A DNA stretch of 64,000 bases. It comes from Streptomyces laurentii. GTDB taxonomy: Bacteria; Actinomycetota; Actinomycetes; Streptomycetales; Streptomycetaceae. The stretch covers positions 5,211,501 to 5,275,500 of the forward strand of contig AP017424.1 in assembly GCA_002355495.1 (NCBI GenBank). Reading direction: 5' to 3'. This document shows, piece after piece, positions 15,485 through 24,304 of this stretch. Positions within the stretch are counted from its first letter, which is position 1; every line of letters starts with the position of its first letter. Under the pieces are notes generated by a model that saw nothing but the letters and a program-made list of their open reading frames with translations, did not search any database and was not told the origin of the DNA. Position numbers and translations under genes: made by a program.

Positions 15485-16465
15485 GTGAGGATCTTCGGGA
15501 AGGTACGGCATCGGCCCTCCGCCTCGTGGCGGCAGGCCACCGACCGCGCGTTCACGCTGATCGGCGACGGCCGGTACGAGGACGCGGGCGCGCTGCTGAC
15601 GCGTGCGGCGGACCTGGAGCCCTGGCTCTCCGAGTCCTGGTTCAACCTGGCCCTGCTGCACAAGTTCCGGCACGACTGGGAGCAGGCCCGCACCGCGGGG
15701 CTGCGCGCCGTCGCGCTGCTCGACAAGGAGTCCGGCGCCCCGGACTGGTGGAACGTGGGCATCGCCGCGACCGCCCTGCAGGACTGGCCGCTGGCCCGCC
15801 GCGCCTGGCAGGCGTACGGCCTCAAGGTCCCCGGCGCCTCCGCCGGCACCGGCGAACCGGCCGGCATGGAGCTGGGCAGCGCGGCCGTGCGGCTCTCCCC
15901 GGAGGGCGAGGCCGAGGTCGTCTGGGGACGCCGGCTCGACCCGGCCCGCATCGAGGTGCTGTCCATCCCGCTGCCGTCGTCCGGGCGGCGCTGGGGCGAG
16001 GTCGTGCTGCACGACGGCGTGCCCAACGGCGAGCGCACCACCACCGCGGGCCCCGCCTACCCGGTCTTCGACGAGATCGAGCTGTGGGCCCCCTCACCCG
16101 TCCCCACCTGGGTGGTCCTCCTGGAGGCCGCCACCGAGGCCGACCGGGACGCCCTGGAGCAGCTGGCCGCCGACGCCGGCTTCGCCGCCGAGGACTGGTC
16201 GTCCTCCGTGCGGCTGCTGTGCCGCGCCTGCTCCGAGTCGACGATGCCCAGCGCCGAGGGCGAGGGCGAGCACCTGGACCCGCACGACCACAGCGAGCCG
16301 GGCCACCCCGGACCGCTCGGCCACCGCTCGCCCGGCGAGCTGTGGGTCCCCGAGCGCGAGTGCGGGATCGCCGCCCCGCCGAGCCTGGTCCGCGGACTGC
16401 TGGACGGCTGGGTCGCGGACAGCCCCGACAGCCGGGAATGGCGTGATCTGGAAGAAGTCTGCTGA
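15485..16465 (+). CDS. Tetratricopeptide-repeat protein
   Basis: A 326-aa soluble protein. TPR-type helices occupy about residues 12-115 (RAFTLIGDGRYEDAGALLTRA, WFNLALLHKFRHDWEQAR). A C-terminal domain of unknown fold has an acidic His-rich linker (EGEGEHLDPHDHSEPGH) near residue 265. The GTG start is followed at once by the conserved-looking VRIFGKVRH; the longer frame upstream is low-complexity. A conserved Streptomyces protein just upstream of def; function unknown. Confidence 0.8.
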   Translation: MRIFGKVRHRPSASWRQATDRAFTLIGDGRYEDAGALLTRAADLEPWLSESWFNLALLHKFRHDWEQARTAGLRAVALLDKESGAPDWWNVGIAATALQDWPLARRAWQAYGLKVPGASAGTGEPAGMELGSAAVRLSPEGEAEVVWGRRLDPARIEVLSIPLPSSGRRWGEVVLHDGVPNGERTTTAGPAYPVFDEIELWAPSPVPTWVVLLEAATEADRDALEQLAADAGFAAEDWSSSVRLLCRACSESTMPSAEGEGEHLDPHDHSEPGHPGPLGHRSPGELWVPERECGIAAPPSLVRGLLDGWVADSPDSREWRDLEEVC

Positions 16466-16537
16466 CCGCTCCCCGTAGGCTGTACCCCGCATCTACAACG
16501 GGATGTACCGGTTCGAGGAAGAGGGCGTACGGCCAAG

Positions 16538-17194
16538 ATGTCGCAGCACGGCACTGAGCAGGAGCAGGGACCGATGGGCGTGTACGCCGTCGACGACGAG
16601 GGCTTCATCGTCGACACCGAGGACACCGACGCCCGCGAGGCCGCCCACCGCGAGCGGGGCACCTCGCGCCCCATCACCGTCGTCGGCAACCCCGTGCTGC
16701 ACCGGGAGTGCAAGGACGTCACCGAGTTCGACGACGAGCTGGCGACGCTGATCGACGACATGTTCACCAGCCAGCGCACCGCCGAGGGCGTCGGCCTCGC
16801 CGCCAACCAGATCGGCGTCGACCTCAAGGTCTTCGTCTACGACTGCATGGACGACGAGGGCGTCCGGCACGTCGGCCACATGATCAACCCGGTCCTCGTC
16901 GACCTGCCGGCCGACCGCCGGATCCTGGACGACTCCAACGAGGGCTGCCTCTCCGTCCCGACCGCGTACGCCTCGCTGGCCCGCCCGGACTACGCCGAGG
17001 TGACCGGCCAGGACCTGCACGGCAACCCCATCAAGGTGCGCGGCACGGGCTACTTCGCCCGCTGCCTCCAGCACGAGACGGACCACCTGTACGGCTTCCT
17101 GTACATCGACAAGCTCTCCAAGCGCGACCGCAAGGACGCCCTGCGGCAGATGGCCGAGGGCACCCCGCGCTACCCGGTCGTCCCCAACGACTGA
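16538..17194 (+). CDS. def: Peptide deformylase
   Basis: A 218-aa Fe2+ metalloenzyme that removes the N-formyl group from new proteins. All three PDF motifs are present: GVGLAANQIG, EGCLSVP (C137) and QHETDHLYG (H179, E180, H183). The N-terminus is about 35 residues longer than minimal PDFs and is acidic, common in the long actinobacterial type. A second Met at codon 13 is an alternative start. Its 3' end overlaps the convergent DUF2809 gene by 25 bp. Confidence 0.95.
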   Translation: MSQHGTEQEQGPMGVYAVDDEGFIVDTEDTDAREAAHRERGTSRPITVVGNPVLHRECKDVTEFDDELATLIDDMFTSQRTAEGVGLAANQIGVDLKVFVYDCMDDEGVRHVGHMINPVLVDLPADRRILDDSNEGCLSVPTAYASLARPDYAEVTGQDLHGNPIKVRGTGYFARCLQHETDHLYGFLYIDKLSKRDRKDALRQMAEGTPRYPVVPND

Positions 17195-17580
17195 CCCGCG
17201 CTTCCTCGCGTCCGTACGGCGCGGTGGACGGCCCAGCCGACCGCCGCGCCGCACGTGTACCAGAACAGGTCCGGCGCGTTGAACGACGTACCGAGGACGA
17301 GGCGCGCGAGCGTGCTGCGCGCGGCCAGCTCCGCCGGGACGTCCGTCAGCTGGAAGAACTCGACGGCGCACGAGAAGCCGAGGGCGACGCCCGCCGCCGT
17401 GACCGGCCGCACCCGGGGCGCGATCAGCACCACCAGGGTCAGGATCAGCACCGTATAGAGCGCGTCCCCCGCGTACTTGGCGACGACGCCCGAGCCCGCG
17501 GCCCTGATCCCCAGACCGGCGGCGACAGTGAGCAGCGCGGCGGCGCACGCCGGCAGCCGCGTCCGTAGGAAGATCCCCAT
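17170..17580 (-). CDS. DUF2809-family membrane protein
   Basis: A 136-aa protein with about four hydrophobic helices (for example AACAAALLTVAAGLGIRA, LYTVLILTLVVLIAP, WYTCGAAVGWAVH). It contains the conserved Phe-x-Gln patch EFFQL and the pattern of DUF2809. No known function. Start taken at MGIFLRT, three codons inside the longest frame. It lies 63 bases downstream of nrdB, but a hairpin separates them, so co-transcription is doubtful. Confidence 0.75.
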   Translation of the reverse strand: MGIFLRTRLPACAAALLTVAAGLGIRAAGSGVVAKYAGDALYTVLILTLVVLIAPRVRPVTAAGVALGFSCAVEFFQLTDVPAELAARSTLARLVLGTSFNAPDLFWYTCGAAVGWAVHRAVRTRGSAGQSLGTTG

Positions 17581-17603
17581 GGCGGGCACCCTACGTGGCG
17601 GAA

Positions 17604-17628
17604 GGGCCGCCCCGTCGCGGAGCGGCCC
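17604..17628 (-). terminator. Hairpin after nrdB
   Basis: gggccgc / gcggccc, 7-bp stem, loop 11, starting 16 bases beyond the nrdB stop. Confidence 0.5.
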
Positions 17629-17643
17629 CTCGGAGAAGCGGGA

Positions 17644-18657
17644 TCAGAAGTCCTCGTCCAGGTCCACCGAACCCTCGACGGCGACCTGGTACGCCGACGG
17701 GCGGCGCTCGAAGAAGTTGGTCAGCTCCTGGACGCCCTGCAGCTCCATGAACGCGAACGGGTTCTCCGAGCCGTACACCGGCGCGAAGCCGAGCCGGGCC
17801 AGCCGCTGGTCGGCGACGCACTGCAGGTACTCGCGCATGGACTCGGTGTTCATGCCCGGCAGACCGTCGCCGCACAGGTCGCGGCCGAACTGGAGCTCCG
17901 CCTCGACGGCCTCCCGCAGCATCGCGGTGACCTGCGCCTGGAGCTCGTCGTCGAAGAGCTCGGGCTCCTCCTTGCGGACGGTGTCCACGACCTCGAAGGC
18001 GAAGCTCATGTGCATCGTCTCGTCCCGGAACACCCAGTTGGTGCCGGTGGCCAGACCGTGCAGCAGGCCGCGCGAGCGGAACCAGTAGACGTACGCGAAC
18101 GCGCCGTAGAAGAACAGGCCCTCGATGCAGGCGGCGAAGCAGATCAGGTTGAGCAGGAAACGGCGGCGGTCGGCCTGGGTCTCCAGGCGGTCGATCTTCT
18201 CGACCGAATCCATCCATTTAAAACAGAACTGGGCCTTGTCACGGATCGACGGGATGTTCTCGACGGCCGCGAAGGCGGCGGCGCGCTCCGCCGGATCGGG
18301 GAGGTAGGTGTCGAGCAGCGTCAGATAGAACTGGACGTGCACGGCCTCCTCGAAGAGCTGGCGCGAGAGGTAGAGCCGCGCCTCGGGGGAGTTGATGTGC
18401 TTGTAGAGCGTCAGGACGAGGTTGTTGGACACGATCGAGTCGCCGGTCGCGAAGAAGGCGACGAGGCGGCCGATCATGTGCTGCTCGCCCGGGGACAGCT
18501 TGGCGAGGTCGGACACGTCGGAGTGGAGGTCGACCTCCTCCACGGTCCAGGTGTTCTTGATGGCGTCGCGGTAGCGCTCGTAGAAGTCCGGGTAGCGCAT
18601 CGGACGCAGGGTCAGTTCGAAGCCCGGGTCGAGCAGGTTCTTCTGGGTGTCGGACAT
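17644..18657 (-). CDS. nrdB: Class Ia ribonucleotide reductase, beta (radical) subunit
   Basis: A 337-aa diiron protein that makes the tyrosyl radical for ribonucleotide reduction. First-shell ligands are D73 (TGDSIV), E104 and H107 (EEAVHVQFY), with the radical tyrosine at 111 four residues after the histidine. The second half-site is visible as CIEGLFFYG and FRDETMHMSF. The C-terminal tail is acidic (SVDLDEDF), as needed to dock on NrdA. It overlaps the nrdA stop by one base (TAATG). No third nrd gene follows. Confidence 0.95.
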   Translation of the reverse strand: MSDTQKNLLDPGFELTLRPMRYPDFYERYRDAIKNTWTVEEVDLHSDVSDLAKLSPGEQHMIGRLVAFFATGDSIVSNNLVLTLYKHINSPEARLYLSRQLFEEAVHVQFYLTLLDTYLPDPAERAAAFAAVENIPSIRDKAQFCFKWMDSVEKIDRLETQADRRRFLLNLICFAACIEGLFFYGAFAYVYWFRSRGLLHGLATGTNWVFRDETMHMSFAFEVVDTVRKEEPELFDDELQAQVTAMLREAVEAELQFGRDLCGDGLPGMNTESMREYLQCVADQRLARLGFAPVYGSENPFAFMELQGVQELTNFFERRPSAYQVAVEGSVDLDEDF

Positions 18658-21038
18658 TACTGGCAGGCCTCGCAGGACTCGGGGTTCTCAAGGGAGCAGG
18701 CGATGGCGTCCGCGTCGGGCGCCTGCGCCTGCGCGGGCACGGGGGTGGTGGCGCGCGCGGCGCGGGCGATCCGGGTGGCCGGCCGGGACCGCAGGTAGTA
18801 CGTGGTCTTCAGACCCTGCTTCCAGGCATAGGCGTACATCGACGACAGCTTGCCGATGGTCGGCGTCTCCATGAACAGGTTCAGTGACTGCGCCTGGTCC
18901 AGGAACGGGGTGCGGGCCGCCGCCATGTCGATCAGACCGCGCTGCGGGATCTCCCAGGCCGTCCGGTACAGCGCGCGCGTCTCGGCCGGCACCCAGGCGA
19001 AGTCCTGCACCGAGCCCGACGACTCGCGCAGCGCCTCCCGGGTCTCGGCGTCCCACACGCCCAGCCGCTTCAGCTCGTCCACCAGGTACGCGTTGACCTG
19101 GAGGAACTCGCCGGACAGGGTCTCGCGCTTGAACAGGTTGGAGACCTGCGGCTCGATGCACTCGTAGACACCGGCGATCGAGGCGATCGTCGCGGTCGGC
19201 GCGATGGCGAGCAGCAGGCTGTTGCGCATGCCGACGGCGGCGATCCGGGCGCGCAGCGCGGCCCAGCGCTCCGGCCAGGTCGGCTCCACGTCGTAGTGGT
19301 CAGGGTGCAGGACACCGCGGGCCGTACGGGTGCGGTCCCAGGCCGGCAGCGGGCCGTGGCGCTCGGCGAGGTCGGCGGACGCCTCGTACGCGGCGAGCAT
19401 GATCCGCTCGGCGATCCGGGTGGACAGCGCTCGCGCCTCGGCCGAGTCGAACGGCAGCCGCAGCCGGAAGAACACGTCCTGGAGGCCCATGGCGCCCAGA
19501 CCCACCGGCCGCCAGGTCGCGTTGGAGCGGCCGGCCTGCTCGGTCGGGTAGAAGTTGATGTCGACGACCCGGTCGAGGAAGGTGACGGCGGTACGGACGG
19601 TCGCGTCGAGCCGCTCCCAGTCCAGCTCGCCGGCCTCGGTGTCGACGAAGGCGCCCAGGTTGACCGAGCCGAGGTTGCACACCGCGGTCTCGCCGTCGTC
19701 CGTGACCTCGATGATCTCGGTGCAGAGGTTCGAGGAGTGGACGACCGCGCCGGGCTCGGCGGTCTGGTTCGCGGTCCGGTTGGCGGCGTCCTTGAACGTC
19801 ATCCAGCCGTTGCCGGTCTGCGCGAGGGTGCGCATCATCCGGCCGTACAGCTCGCGGGCCGGCAGCGTCTTGCGGGCCAGGCCCGCCGCCTCGGCCGCGC
19901 GGTAGGCGGCGTCGAACTCCGCGCCGTACAGGTCGACCAGCTCGGGCACGTCGGCCGGCGAGAACAGCGACCAGTCGGCGTCCGAGTTCACCCGGCGCAT
20001 GAACTCGTCCGGGATCCAGTGCGCCAGGTTCAGGTTGTGGGTGCGCCGGGCGTCCTCGCCCGTGTTGTCGCGCAGCTCCAGGAACTCCTCGACGTCCGCG
20101 TGCCAGGTCTCCAGGTAGACGGCGGCGGCGCCCTTGCGCCGGCCGCCCTGGTTCACCGCGGCGACCGAGGCGTCCAGCGTCTTCAGGAACGGGACGATGC
20201 CGTTGGAGTGCCCGTTGGTGCCGCGGATCAGCGAACCGCGGGCGCGGATCCGGGAGTACGCGAGGCCGATGCCGCCCGCGTGCTTCGACAGGCGCGCCAC
20301 CTGGTGGTAGCGGTCGTAGATGGAGTCCAGCTCGTCCTTCGGGGAGTCGAGGAGGTAGCAGGACGACATCTGCGGGTGGCGGGTGCCGGAGTTGAAGAGG
20401 GTGGGGGAGGACGGCAGGTAGTCGAGCCGGCTCATCAGCCCGTACAGCGCCGCGACCTCGTCCAGGGCGCGCACGCTGTCGTCCTCGGCGAGACCGGCGG
20501 CGACGCGCAGCATGAAGTGCTGCGGCGTCTCGACGACCTTGCGGGTGATCGGGTGGCGCAGCAGATAGCGGGAGTAGAGGGTGCGCAGGCCGAAGTAGCC
20601 GAAGCGGTCGTCGGCGGCCGCGTCGATGGTCAGGTCCAGCCGGGCCGCGTGCCGGGTGACGAACGCGGCGGTGCGGTCGGCGATCAGGCCCTCGCGGTGA
20701 CCGGTGGCGACGGAGGCGGAGAAGGAGACCGCGCCCTGCCCGGCCGCCTCCTCGGCGATGGTCAGGGTGAGCAGCCGGGCGGCGAGCCGGGAGTACGCCG
20801 GGTCCTCGGCGATCAGCCCCGCGGCCGCCTCGGTCGCGAGCTCGCGCAGCTCCGCCGTGTCCGAGCCGGGATGTCGGCCGCGCAGCGCGGCGGCGGCGAC
20901 CCGGCCGGGGTCGGTGTCGGGGAGGTCGGCGGTGAGATCGGTCAGGATCCGCAGCAGCGCGGTTCCCGGGCCGTCGGTCTCGGCCGCCTGGTCCGCGGAT
21001 GATGGGGCCGAAGCCGGATCTGCGGGCGCGATGGTCAC
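18657..21038 (-). CDS. nrdA: Class Ia ribonucleotide reductase, alpha (catalytic) subunit
   Basis: A 793-aa catalytic subunit reducing ribonucleoside diphosphates. The active-site trio N437, C439 and E441 (NLCTE) falls at the same numbers as in E. coli NrdA. The C-terminal redox pair is C789/C792 (CEAC). An N-terminal ATP-cone-like region precedes the ten-stranded barrel. The GTG start at 21038 is chosen because the frame upstream runs through a riboswitch and has no family similarity. The first about 30 residues are an Ala/Pro/Asp linker. Transcription is expected to be switched off by coenzyme B12 through the leader at 21186-21288, so the enzyme is used when the B12-dependent class II reductase cannot work. 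Confidence 0.95.
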   Translation of the reverse strand: MTIAPADPASAPSSADQAAETDGPGTALLRILTDLTADLPDTDPGRVAAAALRGRHPGSDTAELRELATEAAAGLIAEDPAYSRLAARLLTLTIAEEAAGQGAVSFSASVATGHREGLIADRTAAFVTRHAARLDLTIDAAADDRFGYFGLRTLYSRYLLRHPITRKVVETPQHFMLRVAAGLAEDDSVRALDEVAALYGLMSRLDYLPSSPTLFNSGTRHPQMSSCYLLDSPKDELDSIYDRYHQVARLSKHAGGIGLAYSRIRARGSLIRGTNGHSNGIVPFLKTLDASVAAVNQGGRRKGAAAVYLETWHADVEEFLELRDNTGEDARRTHNLNLAHWIPDEFMRRVNSDADWSLFSPADVPELVDLYGAEFDAAYRAAEAAGLARKTLPARELYGRMMRTLAQTGNGWMTFKDAANRTANQTAEPGAVVHSSNLCTEIIEVTDDGETAVCNLGSVNLGAFVDTEAGELDWERLDATVRTAVTFLDRVVDINFYPTEQAGRSNATWRPVGLGAMGLQDVFFRLRLPFDSAEARALSTRIAERIMLAAYEASADLAERHGPLPAWDRTRTARGVLHPDHYDVEPTWPERWAALRARIAAVGMRNSLLLAIAPTATIASIAGVYECIEPQVSNLFKRETLSGEFLQVNAYLVDELKRLGVWDAETREALRESSGSVQDFAWVPAETRALYRTAWEIPQRGLIDMAAARTPFLDQAQSLNLFMETPTIGKLSSMYAYAWKQGLKTTYYLRSRPATRIARAARATTPVPAQAQAPDADAIACSLENPESCEACQ

Positions 21039-21185
21039 TGGGGGGCTCTCCCTCGCTCGGCTCGGGGCCACGGCGGGGGAACGGGGACGTGCGGGGGCCG
21101 GGAGGATACGCACGGCGCGCCGCGTCCACCGGCCCACTCCGCGAGGCCCGGACGTCTGTGGCACCCGGAACGGACGGACCGGGCG

Positions 21186-21288
21186 CGCTGTCGGCAGGTC
21201 CTCGGACTTTCCTTCCTGCATAAGCGCACGAAGTACACCGTTGCGGGACAGTTCCGGACTTCCACCGGATTCCCCTGCGACGACAGCG
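21186..21288 (-). promoter_or_regulatory. Adenosylcobalamin (B12) riboswitch of nrdAB
   Basis: On the minus strand, an 8-bp closing stem (cgctgtcg at 21288-21281 with cgacagcg at 21193-21186) encloses the conserved core. Readable elements include GGGGAATCCGGTGGAAGTCC, GAACTGTCCCGCAACGGT (the B12 box) and AGTCCGAGGACCTGCC. Class Ia nrd operons of Streptomyces are known to be repressed by coenzyme B12 through such a leader. About 150 bases separate it from the nrdA start and must contain the expression platform. No obvious T-rich terminator is seen there. Confidence 0.95.
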
Positions 21289-21299
21289 AGATGAGCATA

Positions 21300-21335
21300 C
21301 ATGTGGGGGGCACCGCTCATGGCACCCCCCACATG
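21300..21335 (-). terminator. Inverted repeat between GNAT gene and nrd riboswitch
   Basis: Perfect 11-bp arms catgtgggggg / ccccccacatg with a 14-base loop, 31 bases after the GNAT stop and only 11 bases before the riboswitch closing stem. Most simply a terminator for the GNAT gene. Because the nrd promoter must lie here too, it could double as an operator. A minus-strand TATGCT at 21299-21294 is a possible -10. Confidence 0.6.
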
Positions 21336-21366
21336 TTGTGTGTCGGGCGCTTCCGTCCCTTGTGTC

Positions 21367-21885
21367 CTACGGCGTGTTCCCGAGCTCCAGGGCGTAGGCG
21401 AGCAGCGTGAAGTCCACCCCCGGGAGGGGCTGCCAGTCGCGTTCCGGGGCGCGGACGAAGCCCACGCGCGCGTAGATCCGGTGCGCCCCGGCCATCGACT
21501 GCTGGGTGGACAGGACGATCCGCGCGCAGCCCGGGACGGCCCGCGCGCGCTCGACGCACGCCCGTACGAGCGCCTCGCCGACGCCCCGGCCGCGGCCCTC
21601 GTGGCCGACGGCCAGCATCCGGAACTCGGCCTCGTCCGGGCCGGCTATGTCCGCCCACTTCCCGTCGCCGGTGGTGAAGGTCACCCCGCCGAGGACCGTC
21701 CCCGCCTCGTCGGCCGCGACGAGCACCTCCGCGTCGGCGGCGCGCCCGGCCACGTCGCGCAGCAGGTCCGCGTACTCGTCGTCCTCGCCGAACGCGAGGA
21801 AACCGTCGTCGCGGTAGGCCCGTACGGTGATCTCGCCGAGTGTCTCGTAGTCGTCGGGTCGTGCGGTCCTGATCGTGAAGTCCAT
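21367..21885 (-). CDS. GNAT-family N-acetyltransferase
   Basis: A 172-aa acetyl-CoA-dependent acyltransferase. The acetyl-CoA pyrophosphate loop is GHEGRGRGVGEALV in motif A, preceded by the beta-4 strand AEFRMLAV. An Asn/Tyr region (HRIYARVGFVRAPERDW) matches motif B. A Met three codons upstream is an alternative start; neither has a clear ribosome-binding site. Acceptor substrate unknown. Stop is followed by a perfect inverted repeat. Confidence 0.85.
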   Translation of the reverse strand: MDFTIRTARPDDYETLGEITVRAYRDDGFLAFGEDDEYADLLRDVAGRAADAEVLVAADEAGTVLGGVTFTTGDGKWADIAGPDEAEFRMLAVGHEGRGRGVGEALVRACVERARAVPGCARIVLSTQQSMAGAHRIYARVGFVRAPERDWQPLPGVDFTLLAYALELGNTP

Positions 21886-21905
21886 GCGGCGCATTCTGCC
21901 GAGGA

Positions 21906-22550
21906 TCAGCCGCCCACGCCCACGCTGTTGTCGGGCGCTCCGTCGCCCACGGGCGGCAGGTCGCCGCGCTCGACGGGCTGCCGGCCGCCGGCCGGCTTCT
22001 CGGGCAGGACGCCGTCCAGTTCGCGGTCGTCGGCGCGGTGCGCGTGCTCGGCGGCGGCGCGCAGCAGGTCCTTGCGGACGGTGGGCGGGGCGCCGACCTC
22101 GATGCGTACGCCGCCCTCGGCGCGGATGTACGTGTGCCGTTCGGCGGAGACGCGGTACCAGCCGGGCTTCTCCGCCGTACAGCGGTCGCCCCGCGAGGTG
22201 GCGGCGCACTCCTTGTCGCCGAAGGTGCCGCGTTCGGCGGTGAGCGTGATCTGGGTGCCGTCCGGGGCGACGTACGTGGCCTGGAAGCCGTCGTCGCCGA
22301 CGACCCCGGCCGACTGGCGGGCGAGGGTGAAGCCGTCGGCCTCGGTGACGTACACGTGCTTCGGGTCCACCTGCGCGTACCGGGCGCGCTCCTCCAGCTC
22401 GGCCCTCGGCGGCGCACCGGGCGTCGGGGTGCCGGTCGCCTGGCCGGCCGGGTCACCGGCGGTGGTGCCGGTCTCGGTGCCGCAGCCGGCGAGGGCCAGG
22501 CTCAGGGGCACGAGCAGCAGACAGCAGGCGGATATCGCACGGGAGTTCAT
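21906..22550 (-). CDS. Putative lipoprotein
   Basis: A 214-aa secreted protein with a type II signal peptide (MNSRAISACCLLLVPLSLAL) and lipobox LAGC, so it should be anchored to the outer face of the membrane. A Thr/Gly/Pro linker follows, then a small globular domain with a cysteine pair (DKECAATSRGDRC) that could form a disulfide, and a polar C-terminal tail. I recognise no family or function. Lies 20 bases upstream of the GNAT gene on the same strand, so the two may be co-transcribed. Confidence 0.75.
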   Translation of the reverse strand: MNSRAISACCLLLVPLSLALAGCGTETGTTAGDPAGQATGTPTPGAPPRAELEERARYAQVDPKHVYVTEADGFTLARQSAGVVGDDGFQATYVAPDGTQITLTAERGTFGDKECAATSRGDRCTAEKPGWYRVSAERHTYIRAEGGVRIEVGAPPTVRKDLLRAAAEHAHRADDRELDGVLPEKPAGGRQPVERGDLPPVGDGAPDNSVGVGG

Positions 22551-22577
22551 CCACCCATCCTCGCCCGGGAAACGACG

Positions 22578-22617
22578 GGGCCGCCGGGGTTCCCCCGAAG
22601 GGAAGGCCCGGCGGCCC
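22578..22617 (-). terminator. Hairpin after the symporter gene
   Basis: gggccgccggg / cccggcggccc, 11-bp stem, 62 bases past the symporter stop and upstream of the lipoprotein gene. Confidence 0.6.
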
Positions 22618-22678
22618 GTGGTACGTCAGGTCGGAGCGTACCGAGGTCGGAGCGTGCTCGGGTCGGAGCGGCGGAGGG

Positions 22679-24304
22679 TCAGTGCCCGGCGGCGCCGACC
22701 TTCGGCAGCTCGGTGACGACACCCTTGTCGCCCGCGTCCGCCGTGTAGTCCTCCGGCGAGGTCTCGTCGACCCCGTCGGGCGTCCCGACGGCGCGCAGCA
22801 CGAGGGTGAGGACGACGGTGACGAGCACGTTGAGCACGAAGGCGGTGAGGCCGATGTAGCCGATCTCGCCGATGCCCGGGATCTCCGCGGACGAGCCGCC
22901 GAAGTGCTTCTGCGTGGGGCTCGCCACCCCGTACGCCGCGGCCGTGCCGTAGATCATGCCGACGCCCCAGCCGACGAGCAGCGCCCAGCGGTGGAACCAG
23001 CGGGTGAACAGACCGCCGACCAGGGCCGGGAAGGTCTGCAGGATCCAGATGCCGCCGAGCAGCTGGAAGTTGATGGCGACGGTCTTGTCCATGGTGAGGA
23101 CGAAGACCAGGGCGCCGACCTTCACCAGGAGCGAGACCAGCTTGGAGACCTTGGTCTCCTGTTCCGGTGTCGCGTCCGGCTTGATGAAGTCCTTGTAGAT
23201 GTTGCGGGTGAAGAGGTTGGCCGCGGCGATCGACATGATCGCGGCCGGGACCAGCGCGCCGATGCCGATCGCGGCGAAGGCCACGCCCGCGAACCAGGAC
23301 GGGAACATGTCCTCGAAGAGCTGCGGGATGGCGAGCTGACCGTTGCTCACCTTCACCCCGGCGGCGATCGCCATGAAGCCGAGCAGCGCGAGCAGGCCCA
23401 GCATCAGCGAGTACAGCGGCAGGATGGTGGTGTTGCGGCGGATCACCTCGCGGCTCTTGGAGGAGAGCGTCGCGGTGATCGAGTGCGGGTACATGAACAG
23501 CGCGAGCGCCGAGCCGAGCGCCAGGGTGGCGTAGGTCCACTGGCCGGCCTCGCCGGGCGCGAGGGCGCCCTTCGGCTTGCCGGTGGCCGGGTTGACGGCG
23601 GAGAACGCCTCGCCGGACTTGGCGAAGATCTCGTCGAAGCCGCCCAGCTTGATCGGGATGTAGATGATCGCCACCGCGATGACGATGTAGATCAGGGTGT
23701 CCTTGACGAACGCGATCAGCGCGGGCGCCCGCAGGCCGGACGAGTAGGTGTACGCGGCCAGCACGCCGAAGGCGATGAGCAGCGGCAGGTCCTTGACGAA
23801 CCAGTTGGTGTCCTCGCCGCCGCCGACGCCCATCACGTCCAGGACGGCCTGGATGCCGACGAGCTGGAGCGCGATGTACGGCATGGTGGCGAGGATGCCG
23901 GTGACGGCGACCGCCAGCGACAGGCCACGGGAACCGAACCGGCCGCGGACGAAGTCCGAGGTGGTGACGTAGCCGTGCTTGTGGGACACCGACCACAGGC
24001 GGGGCAGGAAGGTGAAGATCAGCGGGTAGACCAGGATGGTGTACGGCACGGCGAAGAAGCCGGACGCGCCCGCCGCGTAGATGGCCGCCGGGACGGCGAC
24101 GAAGGTGTACGCGGTGTAGAGGTCGCCGCCGAGCAGGAACCAGGTGACCCAGGTGCCGAACGAGCGGCCGCCCAGGCCCCATTCGTCGAGGCTCTGCTCG
24201 TTCTCGGCCCGGCGCCACTTGGCCGCCAGGAAGCCCATGACCGTGACGGCCAGGAAGAAGAAGATGAAGACGCCGAGCGCGACGCCGTTCACGCCGTCGT
24301 TCAT
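22679..24304 (-). CDS. MctP-type sodium:solute symporter (monocarboxylate permease)
   Basis: A 541-aa membrane transporter of the SSS family with about 13 hydrophobic helices. The start (EWGLGGRSFGTWVTWFLLGGDLYTAYTF) and the AIMSIAAANLFTRNIYKDF segment are typical of MctP-like carriers of lactate, pyruvate and alanine. The C-terminal tail is acidic and cytosolic. It overlaps by 4 bp with the small DUF3311 gene that precedes it, the usual arrangement for this transporter type. Substrate inferred from the family only. Confidence 0.85.
   Translation of the reverse strand: MNDGVNGVALGVFIFFFLAVTVMGFLAAKWRRAENEQSLDEWGLGGRSFGTWVTWFLLGGDLYTAYTFVAVPAAIYAAGASGFFAVPYTILVYPLIFTFLPRLWSVSHKHGYVTTSDFVRGRFGSRGLSLAVAVTGILATMPYIALQLVGIQAVLDVMGVGGGEDTNWFVKDLPLLIAFGVLAAYTYSSGLRAPALIAFVKDTLIYIVIAVAIIYIPIKLGGFDEIFAKSGEAFSAVNPATGKPKGALAPGEAGQWTYATLALGSALALFMYPHSITATLSSKSREVIRRNTTILPLYSLMLGLLALLGFMAIAAGVKVSNGQLAIPQLFEDMFPSWFAGVAFAAIGIGALVPAAIMSIAAANLFTRNIYKDFIKPDATPEQETKVSKLVSLLVKVGALVFVLTMDKTVAINFQLLGGIWILQTFPALVGGLFTRWFHRWALLVGWGVGMIYGTAAAYGVASPTQKHFGGSSAEIPGIGEIGYIGLTAFVLNVLVTVVLTLVLRAVGTPDGVDETSPEDYTADAGDKGVVTELPKVGAAGH

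Noticed and set aside
21318..21340. NrdR box at the nrd promoter
   Set aside because: Only about 11 of 16 positions match the ACACWATATATWGTGT consensus, too weak to list as a feature; mentioned only as a possibility.
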